DNA of 64,000 nt from Bryopsis sp. KO-2023 (Eukaryota; Chlorophyta; Ulvophyceae; Bryopsidales; Bryopsidaceae), in the NCBI GenBank assembly GCA_030272585.1, contig BSYQ01000002.1:8618001-8682000 (forward strand), written 5' to 3'. The notes under the pieces are model-generated. The model was not told the origin of the DNA. It was given only the letters and a program-made list of their open reading frames with translations, and searched no databases. Below, in pieces: positions 43,852 through 53,779 of the stretch. The stretch's first letter is position 1, and every line of letters starts with the position of its first letter. The position numbers and the translations under genes were made by a program.

Positions 43852-45912
43852 ATGGAAAATCACAGTTTCCGATTGAATGACGAGGTGGATATTCTTGCTG
43901 TCGCTTTTGGGCAAGAGTGGGCGAAGCAAACCTATGGACGACATTGGAAAACGTCGAGGGTTCATGGGATCGTTGTCAAGGTCGTGGTTAATGGAAAAGT
44001 GACCGTGAAATGGGATGGTGACCCCGTGATGGAGAGTGATCACGAGCCTGGAGATCTTCGCGTTGTTAAGGCGGTTACTCTTCAAGGTCGAGGTTGGCGT
44101 AGGGGAAGCTCAAGTACGCATGCAAATCGTGAAAATGAAGAACCATTAGAAGAGGGTGTGTGGGAGGTTTTTGAGGAAGAAATTCTGGACGAAAATGAGG
44201 GTACAAATGATACGAATGGTCAAAGTTCATTCGATGACCTGTTGGGGAAAATTCAATGGAGAAAGGAGTCATATCCTTCGCCGTTTGATCTCAGAACGAT
44301 CCTCGACAATAGGACTCCAACTTTGCAGTTGTCGGAGTACCAAACTGCCAGCCCATTAGGATTTTTTTTACATTTTGCGCCGACAAAATATTTTGATGGG
44401 CTCGCGAGAAGAATGACGGAAGTGGGTCAGGCTCGGGGATTTAAATGGCGTCGTGGCGACTGGATTGTTTCGCGCGGCATCTTTTATCGCTGGGTTGGGG
44501 TTTGGAAAGTTATGGCTTTGTACCCCATGCATTCGAAGCACAAGTATTGGCAAAATACTTCCGAGAAAGGTCCGGTGGTTTGTAATTTGCAGGAGTGGAT
44601 GTCACGAAATGAATTCTACAAACTCAATTCGTGTCTGTCGCTACTTTCGGGGGGAAAGAAGGATGACCCGCTTGATGACGTTAGACCCTTCTGGGACGCA
44701 TTAAATGAGGCCTTGCAACATGGGATTACACCGGGGACGTACATCACCGCGGATGAAAGCATGGTTAGGTGGACTGGACGATCCATGCCTGGGATGATGT
44801 ACATCCCAAGAAAACCTCGACCTTTGGGGTTGGAGCTGAAAGTATTGTGCTGCTCGATTTCCAAATGTGTTTTGCGTTTGGAAGTTCAAGAAGGGAAGGA
44901 AGAAATGGGAAAAAAAGAGTTTGCCAATAGATACAAAGCTACGGTTGCCGGAACACTTCGATTGACCAAGCATTATCATGGATCACACAGGGTTTTGATT
45001 GCTGACTCTTGGTTCGGGTCAGTGAGGAGTTGTGCTGCTTTGCTTGATCACGGATTATATTCAATCTTGAATGTGAAAATGGGGCATTCTTTTTTCCCTA
45101 AAACAGATTTACTCGAAGATATGAATGGGCGGAAAGGTGCATCGGTTTCTTTTCGGGCAAAATGGAAGGGGTTGCCTTTGTTGGCAGTAGGTTGGCACCA
45201 CCTGCAGCCAATGTTGATGGTCGCATCTGCAAGCACTGCAAGAATTGTGGAGGGCAGAGTGTCGCACAAGATTGAACGGTACAGAAGTGGTGAGGAAAGA
45301 AGATTGGAAGTTATTCAATCATTGCCCGAGGTGCACCTTACTTACAAGGGAAAAATGCAAGCTGTGGATGTTTTGAATCACCACAGGCAAGGTGGGCTTT
45401 TTGAAGGTTTGATACCCTTGGAAGACATTTGGAGAACGGATGATTGGCGAATTCGACACTTTTCTGGTGGGCTCGATTTCATTTTTACCCAAGTGACGCT
45501 TGCTTGGAAACAGTGGAGGGATTCTGAGGTGAAGCCGAATGCTTTGCACCATGAACTCGCGATGGAGCTACTTGAAAATCCTTGGTGGGATGAAGCTCGA
45601 ACATCGAGACGATCATCACTTCATGATGATGATGCTTTGGATCAATTGAATGAGGAATCCAATGAGACGATTTTTGATGATCATTGGCTCGTTTCCGCCG
45701 GGAATCAATTGGCATGTGAATTCTGCCACAAAAGGACAAGTTTTGTTTGTGGTGGGTGTCATGGGCAGCACAGGTTGTGCTCCCCAACGTCCGGCAAATC
45801 GGTTTGTTTTTCCAAGCATGTCCAAGGAGTCACTCCACCACCTCGAGAAAAGAAAGGACAACGGCGACAAAATTCTCTTGTTGGAACCCCTCCAAAAAAA
45901 TGGAAGAGATGA
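43852..45912 (+). CDS. PiggyBac-type transposase (DDE_Tnp_1_7), intact
   Basis: Single frame of 686 aa. Residues ~35-75 resemble a small chromo/Tudor/SH3-like barrel (GIVVKVVVNGKVTVKWDGD). The transposase core begins near residue 165. Candidate catalytic aspartates are D301 (TADESM), D385 (IADSWFGS) and D506 (KMQAVDVLNH), in the positions expected for the piggyBac DDD triad. A C-terminal cysteine-rich finger follows (C622, C625, C633, C636, C643, C652 and H656), as in piggyBac transposases, then a basic tail. It would cut and paste the element using the terminal inverted repeats. No frame break is seen, so it may be active or only recently silenced. Confidence 0.92.
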   Translation: MENHSFRLNDEVDILAVAFGQEWAKQTYGRHWKTSRVHGIVVKVVVNGKVTVKWDGDPVMESDHEPGDLRVVKAVTLQGRGWRRGSSSTHANRENEEPLEEGVWEVFEEEILDENEGTNDTNGQSSFDDLLGKIQWRKESYPSPFDLRTILDNRTPTLQLSEYQTASPLGFFLHFAPTKYFDGLARRMTEVGQARGFKWRRGDWIVSRGIFYRWVGVWKVMALYPMHSKHKYWQNTSEKGPVVCNLQEWMSRNEFYKLNSCLSLLSGGKKDDPLDDVRPFWDALNEALQHGITPGTYITADESMVRWTGRSMPGMMYIPRKPRPLGLELKVLCCSISKCVLRLEVQEGKEEMGKKEFANRYKATVAGTLRLTKHYHGSHRVLIADSWFGSVRSCAALLDHGLYSILNVKMGHSFFPKTDLLEDMNGRKGASVSFRAKWKGLPLLAVGWHHLQPMLMVASASTARIVEGRVSHKIERYRSGEERRLEVIQSLPEVHLTYKGKMQAVDVLNHHRQGGLFEGLIPLEDIWRTDDWRIRHFSGGLDFIFTQVTLAWKQWRDSEVKPNALHHELAMELLENPWWDEARTSRRSSLHDDDALDQLNEESNETIFDDHWLVSAGNQLACEFCHKRTSFVCGGCHGQHRLCSPTSGKSVCFSKHVQGVTPPPREKKGQRRQNSLVGTPPKKWKR

Positions 45913-46452
45913 GGCTGTGCATAAATTGAGATGTAATTTACTTTTTTTTCACATCTTGGATTGTTTAAATGATGTCTTACCATTCTTGTAATGAAATGCA
46001 CAAGTTCTCGTTCATATACAATCCGTTTAGAACAAATGTGGAAAAAACTGGCAAAAACTGGCAAAATGCCCCGACTTTGGATTAGCATTACGAGAAGATA
46101 TTTGCATCAAATGGGGTCGGAATTTTTTCCTAAGAATCCTTGATAGGTGTGAATTCACCCCCAATGCATCTCATGAGCTCAAAAAATCTAGTTTTTCAGC
46201 TATCGGCCATAATGTTGTAGACAAGACAATTCTGCAGAAAAGCTAAAATTACCTCCATATGAGTGAGATACTAGGAGTCTTTAAAAACTTTATTTTTGCT
46301 TGATTTTTTGACACATATTGTGTTTCAGTGTTTTGAAAACACACTCCAAAAATTAGGTCTAAACTTCACATTCCAAGCGTCGTGGAAAGAAAAATGTGGA
46401 AGCAATTTTCACTACTAGCGCTAGTAGTGAAAACTGGTAACTCGGACACCAT

Positions 46453-46495
46453 CAAGTCTTAAGTCTAACGCCTTATACCACTCGACCACTTGTGG
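46453..46495 (-). pseudogene. tRNA-Leu-like gene, 5' half
   Basis: The minus strand reads CCACAAG-TG, a Leu/Ser-type D arm with an A box (TGGTCGAGTGGT), then an anticodon loop CTTAAGA giving UAA (Leu). The anticodon stem is poorly paired. Six of seven acceptor pairs form with the 3' half at 42,837-42,878. The gene is split by the piggyBac-like element and was perhaps already decaying. Confidence 0.65.
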
Positions 46496-46499
46496 CACA

Positions 46500-47327
46500 A
46501 AAATCATCGAACAAATTTGTCTTTTGATTGTGAACATAAATGAAGTAATGGTGAACAACAAGTAGCAAACGAGGCGCAGAATTATTCCAAAAGTGGTGAA
46601 CAAAGAAGAAAATTGAGCGCCCCCCCTGGCAGTTTGTCACAGGTGAATCCTGTGCTCAGCTCTGGTGCATTATCCCCCCACCGAGGCAGGCGGCCGGTGA
46701 TTGCTGCTCGGTTCCCCGCCTGGCACTTTACCCAACACTTCATCTATTCCGTCACCGACTCCTCAGAGAAGGTGCCAGAACATACCCACCCCTTGGAAAG
46801 GATGCACCATCAACGCTCAACACAAGACCAGGGACAAACACCTTCGATCCACACTCAACAGTCCCCGCTTGGGTGATAAGCAGGCGCTACCCTGCTCGAC
46901 AATCTATAATATGGATTTAGGCTACTTCGCTTCCTGACATTGGGGCGGAGTTCAAGCAAACGCGACAAAACCAAATGTCAGTTCTGCAAAGCTCCAGCAC
47001 ACTCTGATTGGTGGAGGACGAGGTGCACAGAGTGGAACGTTTTATCGGTGAAAAAAATCACCGAGATCACCATGCCGAAGGGACTGGGGGCGCATTGTTG
47101 AGATAAAAGCACACCAACAGCTGAAGCTCTGCATGAACTCCACTCCACAAAGAGAATAAGAAAACAAAAACTAAGAACGAGTTGCCTTGAATTGCTGTAA
47201 CAGTCGAGCAGGGTAGCGCCTGATCTGTACTGTTTGGCCTGGATGGAAGGTGTTTTTGCACTTGTGGGACCCTCGTCTTCAGCACTCGTCTTAGGTAAAG
47301 AGCTAGTCAACCGAGAGATTATCGAGT
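46500..47327. other. No supported gene
   Basis: Unique-looking sequence with short open frames. One frame near 46,950-47,030 has a CxxCxxxxH-type pattern (KCQFCKAPAH), too weak to call. Confidence 0.4.
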
Positions 47328-47400
47328 GTCCACGTGGCCTAATGGAGAAGGCGTCTGCCTCCGGAGCAGAAGATTGCAGGTTCGAGTCCTGCCGTGGACG
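47328..47400 (+). tRNA. tRNA-Arg (anticodon CCG)
   Basis: A complete 73-nt cloverleaf with 7-bp acceptor GTCCACG/CGTGGAC, D arm GCCT/AGGC, anticodon stem TCTGC/GCAGA with loop CTCCGGA (CCG, reads CGG), 5-nt variable loop, T arm GCAGG/CCTGC with loop TTCGAGT, and discriminator G. A box (TGGCCTAATGG) and B box (GGTTCGAGTCC) are intact. No intron. CCA is not encoded, as expected of a nuclear tRNA. Confidence 0.97.
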
Positions 47401-48330
47401 GCATTCATGTCAACTCATCTTTAAGAAAGGTGATGATCAATTAAAAAGATAAAAAACTGTGAAAAACATGAAGAAAGAATTACCTCACATAAAAAACCTG
47501 GATTGGTATTGCACTTTCCCCAAAGAAAACAACAAAAACATTCCAAGAAAAACATGCAGAAAACATTCCCAAATCTGAACTAGAGGATTAAGCCCCATAA
47601 GCATGTCGAGGTAAAGAACGGACTCAGAGCCACCCTACAAATAAAATAAAGAAACTCATAAAAAGTTCAAAAAGAAAAAAAAGAAAAAGACGCAATTATT
47701 GATCATTGATGAGAAACATGTTCATGTCTGTTTTCTGGTTTGTCTGTTTCCTTTCTTTTTCTAATGTTATTAAATATGGAGGCAGCGACTGTTGCACACA
47801 GGAAAAAAAAAACCAAAACAAACGCGTCGTTAAAAGTTTGTCACAATGAAACTGAACTGAATGTGCAATTTTGAGAACGATCGAGCCGAAAAAAAAATCG
47901 AGACAATTGTTGGAAAATTGATGACCATCAAGGAGTACAAGCAGCAAGAAATTTCGTGTATCTTTTTCTGGTGCTTTTCAAATCAAGGGAACATCGTAAA
48001 AAGAATAGCTGTTGGAGGATTTACCATGTCAGTTTGCTGTTATTTTAATCTCTCTTTTGATAGTGTGTCTGTAGTCCTATCCACTTGTAATGTAACTTGC
48101 TCGACTACAAGGCCCCAGCGTTTTGTTTTGTTTCGACTAGAAGGATCCCCTGTGCATTGTTTTACGAAAAGGAGTGGGGATTGATTACCTTTTGATTGGG
48201 ACAAATCGAAGAGGATTTGTCTTCGGGTCACTGTTTTGCTTATGGGATCAAAACCATTTGCAATTCTTTCTGTGCACAAATTTTTTCCTGCATCCAACAA
48301 AACACACACACACACACCGAAAACAACAGC
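47401..48330. other. No supported gene
   Basis: AT-rich flank of the tRNA followed by open frames without domains. From about 48,300 a (CA)n tract leads into the third copy of the tRNA-derived repeat unit (to about 48,720). Confidence 0.45.
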
Positions 48331-48478
48331 AGTTTTTCCCCAACATGCATGAAAATCCCCCCCAAAAAAGGTAAAAAGTAAGATCGAAAACAAAAACAAA
48401 AACCCCGCCGGCGGTTTCAGCACCGGCGGCTACGACCTCCCTGGCGCATCTGATCATCCCTGTCAGTTCGAGAGTGAA

Positions 48479-48548
48479 GGTTCGAACCCGGGACCTGGTG
48501 GCCAGGGATCCTCTAGCAGATCCCCTTGACCAGCGGGCGAACGATGAC
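48479..48548 (-). repeat. tRNA-derived repeat head, copy 3
   Basis: Same architecture as 1,899-1,970, outside the palindrome. The shared unit extends about 48,335-48,720. Confidence 0.6.
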
Positions 48549-50802
48549 ACGCAGCGATGTCGCGCTCAAGTACCTCCCCAAGGATGATTCACCCAACCGC
48601 CAGAAACTCGAGCGGTGCGCGCGTCGAGCGGCTCTCCCACGTCTTCGAAGACGTCCCCGGTCCAAATCAGCAGTCCGAATCGCTGTCCTCGCGATGCTCA
48701 CGCGTGGTGACCAAACACAAGAGACACCGAAAAATACAGTTTTTATTTTTCGCATCCGACTTTGTTTCTTGAAAAGATAGTGCAGCAGTCGAAAAAGTGA
48801 TGACAAATGAGTTGTTGAAAAAAGAAAGTAGCCACCTGTAGAAAGAAAAAGAAAGGCCATCATCGATGCTCGAAACAACACGGTTCCTGGATGAGCTGGA
48901 CTGAACACACAAGGACGACAAAAACCCACATGATTTTTTTTTCCTATTTTAGTTTAGTTTATGTTTAGCTAGACAGTTTCCTGATGATAGGGCCAGCCAC
49001 TAGCCCTTTTTCCAGGAATCATGTTTGCTGCTGCTGATCTGCTTTTGTTCGTTTATTCCACTGCTGAGGTCCACCCTGAGGCCAGTGGCGTTGTTGAACA
49101 TAAGAATGCGTTAAACCCCCCAAAAAAACCAAGAAAGAAAATGGAGGCACGTAGAAGGGTGCCCACCTTCTTTGGTAAGGATGAAAAACAAACATTAAAC
49201 TATCAGATCGACAATGTAAACCTTGAATTGCCCTCAGCCATGTTTGATTTTGAAGCCTTTCAAAAAACATACAGGTATCTAACATCATTGCCTAGAGTTA
49301 TTGTTTTAAGCCCAGGTGCATATTCCTGAAAATCCGGGGCAGCCCCAATGATTTGATCGTCCAGCCTAACCTTGGGTCGATAAAATCAAAATCCTTCTCT
49401 AAACTGAAAGTCACCAACAGCAGGAGCTGCAGTGATTTCCTTTTTATTTATTGTGGAGGCAGGCCAAGGGTGACTAAAGTTTTGGAACAGTCTCCCCCTG
49501 TCCTAGCATGGCCTCTGGTTATTCTTCGATTCTTGGACTTTCCCAAAGCCAGGGGCTTCTGCTGGTGCTTGTAGTGGCATCAAAGATTCCAGGTGATTTT
49601 GTCTTTTTTTTTTCTTGCAATCTACCGCCGTCATCAAGATATCCAAAACTCCACTACTTGAGTTTTTAACATTTTTCAAACGAAATTTACATCCACTTGC
49701 ATCGAACCTACTCTGGTTGTACTTTTATTGATTTAGATAAAAAGGGGGGAACAGGGAGGGGAACTGAGTTGTTCTATTGACAAATCAATGTTCCACAATG
49801 TTTTTTTCCTTGATAGGTAGAATTTATGAAAGGATGATTGTCAGGTCAATTCAGGCCACACCAATTTTTCCGCTTTCAAAGTTTTCTTTTATCTTTTTGG
49901 TTCAAAAAAAAAACTTCGGTAAAAGGCTGGTCACTTTTGCGAACTCTTTTTTGTGTTTTAACCAAGAAAAAGGGAGGAAAAGAACAGGATTTTTGTGAAA
50001 GGAAAAAATACTTAATCTAGGAGCAGAGTGGCAAAATGAGTTTATCACTAATTGCTTACCATCAATGCGTTGCACCCCTTCATCTCCAGAACAGAGGGAG
50101 GCAACAGCCTCCATCAACATTTTCACCACCCATGGAAATGCTTCCATGACCAACATTCTCAAGTCCAGGCCCCAACACTTTTTTGTACGACAATATTTCG
50201 TTCAAATGTCGCACCAAATTTTCAGCCACCTGGCAAGTTCCACCACGAACGACTTTTTGGGGGCATCCTTTTTTAACATTCTCGGGTTTTCTGGAGTCCA
50301 CCAATTCAACCACTACTGCTTAATTTGTTTTTTCTTTTTCTTTTTTCTACCGGGGGGGAGAGAGCTGGCAGAATCAGGCTTCTGGATGTCAGCCTACATG
50401 GGGAAGAAAGAAAAGGTTTACACATGTGGGGGAAGTAAGAAAAAACATCACTGTCCATGGTTGTGTTTAAACTAAAACTGGAAAAAGACAAATGTGTAGC
50501 TGACTGCATTCGCCACAAAACACTGCAGGAACTCTAGTGCATTTGGGCTCCTCTTTGTTTTGAAAGGTTCCTTTTAGTACATCTAGTCCAGCGGCCCTTG
50601 GTTGGCGTCCAAATCGCCTCAGAATGGGGTGTCAGAATGACAAACCGACGCTTCATCTGGAGAAAAAATCGTGGAGCGCTGGAGTCAGAAACCCCCAACG
50701 CGCGAATGAACAAAAAAGGTCGACAGCAGGCCGATGTAACTATGTTTTTCTCTCGACGCCATTCAGCCCACTCGAAAGAAAATCTCAAAAAAGAGGAGTG
50801 AA

Positions 50803-51138
50803 TTGAAAGAAAAGGGAAAAAAAGTCGTCAGTCTTCCACTCACTGCAGAAAATATTGACCTGACCCCCTGTCGACCAGTCGGGTCATCGACGTCGATCAA
50901 TCCGACAACACCACCACCCCAGTTGAAAAGAGATGTTATCCCAACCCCAAAACAGCTTCTTCGGACGATCGAGTTTCTCTGCAGCAAACGTAAAAAGATA
51001 TCGGAATACCGCACACAGGTGGGTTCTCTCGACGCTAGTGTCTTGTTGCGCTTTTTCAAATTTTATCGAGAAACCCAGGCAGGAGATGGTTATAAAGGGG
51101 GTGACTCAGGCTGTAGGTTTTGTCTCTGCGATGTCTAG
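50803..51138 (+). CDS. Short conserved frame upstream of F-box gene 4
   Basis: 111 codons (SLPLTAENIDLTP, then TSINPTTPPPQLKRDVI and LLRTIEFLCSKRKKISEYR). It aligns with 40,451-40,645, with substitutions that mostly keep the amino acid type, which suggests past or present coding. No domain is recognised. It could be the remnant of a separate gene or a 5' exon. Confidence 0.35.
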   Translation: MKEKGKKVVSLPLTAENIDLTPCRPVGSSTSINPTTPPPQLKRDVIPTPKQLLRTIEFLCSKRKKISEYRTQVGSLDASVLLRFFKFYRETQAGDGYKGGDSGCRFCLCDV

Positions 51139-51410
51139 GGTTGGTCGTTAGGACGTTCGACTAGAATCTTTCTTTTTTCCTTTTTCGCCTACTCTCTGGC
51201 CGTTTTCGTTGTGGTTTTTCGAAAAAAAATGAGACGCCAGGGGGGCGATGGCCTCCTGTGTTGGTGCCTGGCGTCCCAACAGCTTCATGAAAAAACTTGC
51301 GCTCTCGTCAAGACGAAAAAAGTATTGGTTTTGACAGCATCGTTTTTTGCGGAGCAAAGGAACTATTGATTGATCGATGAGTCGTTTTTCCAAATTGAAG
51401 GGGAGGCGCC

Positions 51411-52459
51411 ATGAGCGACTTTATTCAGGTGGAATGGTACTTGCCCAGGGAGATCCTGATCGATATTTTTAGGAGAATTCCAGCTGTGTCGCTTGCCAGA
51501 TGCTCCTGTGTCGCCACATCTTGGCAAGAAGTTATCAAAAAAGAATCGTCCCTAAAAAGGAAAATCGGTTTGGAACGTGCATGGTTGGATGAACCAATAG
51601 AGCCGATTATTCACAAGGGGAAAAATGAGTTTCTCATATTTTGTTGTGCCAAGATGGAAGATCTTATTGCCTTGGGTGGTTATAGAGGGTTCAAGGTGTT
51701 CGACTTCCACCGGAAAGAATTTGTTTTTGATTATGAGGAGATTAACTCTGTGTTTAGTCTCTCTTTTATGGATGGGATACTTGTGACCGGGGATGTCGAA
51801 GGTAATTTGTGTGGATGGGATATAACCACATGGAAAAAGAATTTTGTATCCCAATTTTCGATTCCGCTATCTATTCAATTGCGGACCTTGATGAGAATGT
51901 GGCCGTTGGGGGTGGAGATGGGGATCTTCAAATTCGGAGAAAAGGGGTGTGGGAGCCGTTCGAATCCCTTCGAGGTCACAAAAAAAGAGTTACCTGTCTC
52001 TTGCCCCATTCAAGCAATCTTTTGATCAGTGGGTCAAGCGACGAGACTGTACGAATATGGAACTTGGTTGATAATGCTTGCGTTAGAGTGGTTCGTGGAC
52101 AGAAAAAGGGAGTGAGATCCATGGCTGGTTCTGATGGACTAGTCTTTTGTGGAGCGTGTGATGGCAATATTCGCTCGTGGGAACTTGAGAGCGGTGATCA
52201 TGTACAAACCTTTCAAGGTCATACAAATATTGTGACCTCTGTCTTTGTTGAACAAGGTCGGATGTTCACGGGATCACATGATAGAACGATAAAAATATGG
52301 GATACTACGAAGGGGGAGTGTGTGAGGAGTTTTGATTGTTCACACCTGGACGAAAATATCCGGCTAAGGTTGAAAGTGTTGTGGGTCGATAATGAAAAGT
52401 TGATGGCCATTCGTGGTAATGGGGAGATTTGGGAGTGGGATTTTTCTCAAGGGTTATAA
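51411..52459 (+). pseudogene. F-box/WD40 gene 4, one-base frameshift
   Basis: It starts at 51,411 (gccATGAGCG). The F-box is WYLPREILIDIFRRIP...LARCSCVATSWQEV. The first WD blades run in one frame to WDITTWKKNF. Comparison with gene 3 shows one base missing near 51,845, after which the remaining blades (ETVRIWNLV, GNIRSWEL, RTIKIWDTTKGECV) continue in the next frame to GEIWEWDFSQGL and the stop at 52,457-52,459. In the original frame translation ends at 52,025. Either a pseudogene of recent date or a sequencing error, as everything else is conserved. The family role is SCF substrate recognition. Confidence 0.85.
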
Positions 52460-52726
52460 GCATTATCTTGTAGGAGACAATGTTGTTCTATAATGTGTTC
52501 ATTGATTGTGAGGTACAACTCTAAAGAGAAGCGTTGTTTTGAATTTCTCTTAGCTTCTTATCCATCGACCAAATATAGCGTTTGCAATTAAGTTTTTTTT
52601 AAATATTTCAAGGCTCTATGATTTGGGAAAACCTAAATAGTCTGGCTACTTCAATCTTAAATATTCAGCACAAGTCAAACTGAACAGACCCTGATAAGGA
52701 AAGGCGACAGAAACTTTTTTTCTCCA

Positions 52727-53250
52727 GTTAATGTTTAGTTGATCAGTTTTACGATAATGGGTCCAGACAACTACAACTCCTTTTTCTAGAAATCAAACTT
52801 GCTGCTGCTGATCTACCCCAACTTTTAATCCACTGCCGAGGCCTACCCTAACGCCACTGGCGGTGTCTGAATATGAGAGTGTGAAAAAAAACAAAAACAG
52901 GAGAAGGGTGTTAATCTTTTTTGCAAGGACAAAAAACAAACATTAAATTGGCAGCCATACAATCGTGAACTTAAATCTCCCCTCAGCCGTGTTTGATGTA
53001 GGTGCTTTTCAAGAAAGAAATACAATCCACATCATTACCTAGAGTTGTCGTGTTAAGCTCAGGTGCACATTTCTGGGAATGCAGGAGAGTAGCCCCAACA
53101 ATTCGATTGACCAGCCTAACCTAGAGGTCGATAAAATCGAAGTCTCTTCTCTATTTTTCTTTTCTTTTTTGAGGACTTGACAGCAGGAACTGCATTGATT
53201 TTCTTTTTTTATTTATTGCGGAGGCAGGCCAGGGGTGACTAATCTCCTGC
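52727..53250 (-). repeat. Repeat R3, copy c
   Basis: Third copy of the repeat at 39,352 and 48,952, with the same minus-strand peptide remnants (NTTTLG.DVDC, SFLKSTYIKHG). Confidence 0.5.
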
Positions 53251-53687
53251 AAGGTTTTACAAAAACATCTTTTTTCGATTCTTTTCTTTGGGATGAAATG
53301 GATTCCTGGATCGTGTCACGTGTTTTAAGGCGCCTTGTTTTTCGTTGCGAACACACCTTTCGAGCCTTCTTTCGTTTTTTTCGAGCCGTTGTTTTTTTCC
53401 TGTCGTCGACCCAAACTGCGAACCTGCGGAAACACCGCGAGAGGCATGCCGATAAGAAACAGAATCCTGACGTACCGCACCACGACATACAAGAAGAGCC
53501 TAACCGAGCGCGACTCCGCCACCGCCACCACCGCCGTCGACGGGCTTGGGGGGACTTTTCGCGCTTTGGTCGTCCACGCCCGCTTCGACTCCGGTGAAGA
53601 CGGAAGCAAACGTCAAAAAGGGAATCGAGGGAAAAAAAGAATCCCCTGGCGTGCACGTTACATATCGAATTGGTTTTGGAATTGATC
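53250..53687. other. No supported gene
   Basis: Long open frames on both strands are arginine- or serine-rich and compositionally biased (GCC/CCG-rich at 53,510-53,545). No domain is recognised. Confidence 0.4.
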
Positions 53688-53779
53688 GTGGAGAACAGAT
53701 TCTGACCGGGTTCGTAGAGTGGATGGATCGTCGCGACTAGAATTGCCATTCGGCGGGGGTTCGAATCCCCCTCTCCACA
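53688..53779 (+). repeat. tRNA-like Pol III unit, copy 2
   Basis: Same as 17,153-17,243 but in direct orientation, with a canonical B box (GGTTCGAATCC), T arm GGGGG/CCCCC and acceptor-like stem GTGGAGA/TCTCCAC, then a T-run. The A-box-like segment (TTCGTAGAGTGGA) is displaced about 25 nt from the 5' end. Flanks of about 40 bases on each side are shared with copy 1. Confidence 0.6.

Larger units (their letters stand above)
42879..46448 (+). mobile_element. PiggyBac-like DNA transposon, complete-looking (3,570 bp)
   Basis: Termini are TGTCCGAGTTACCAG and its inverse, with subterminal ACTAGCGCTAGT palindromes and several hundred bases of further inverted similarity (to about 43,475 on the left and from about 46,033 on the right). 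Flanking duplications are CCAT (42,875-42,878 and 46,449-46,452). It carries one intact transposase frame. Two mini-insertions (43,528 and 43,700) lie inside it, so they are younger than the transposon. Confidence 0.9.
48952..52600 (+). repeat. Segmental duplication, unit 2 (starts with R3 copy b)
   Basis: Counterpart of 39,352-42,300. R3 copy b spans about 48,952-49,460. The unit then carries an R1 fragment near 50,070, the conserved frame 50,803-51,138 and F-box gene 4. A third R3 copy follows at 52,727. Confidence 0.75.

Noticed and set aside
46940-47030. Zinc-knuckle-like CxxCxxxxH motif
   Set aside because: Spacing to the last cysteine does not fit the retroelement knuckle, and no neighbouring coding sequence supports an element.
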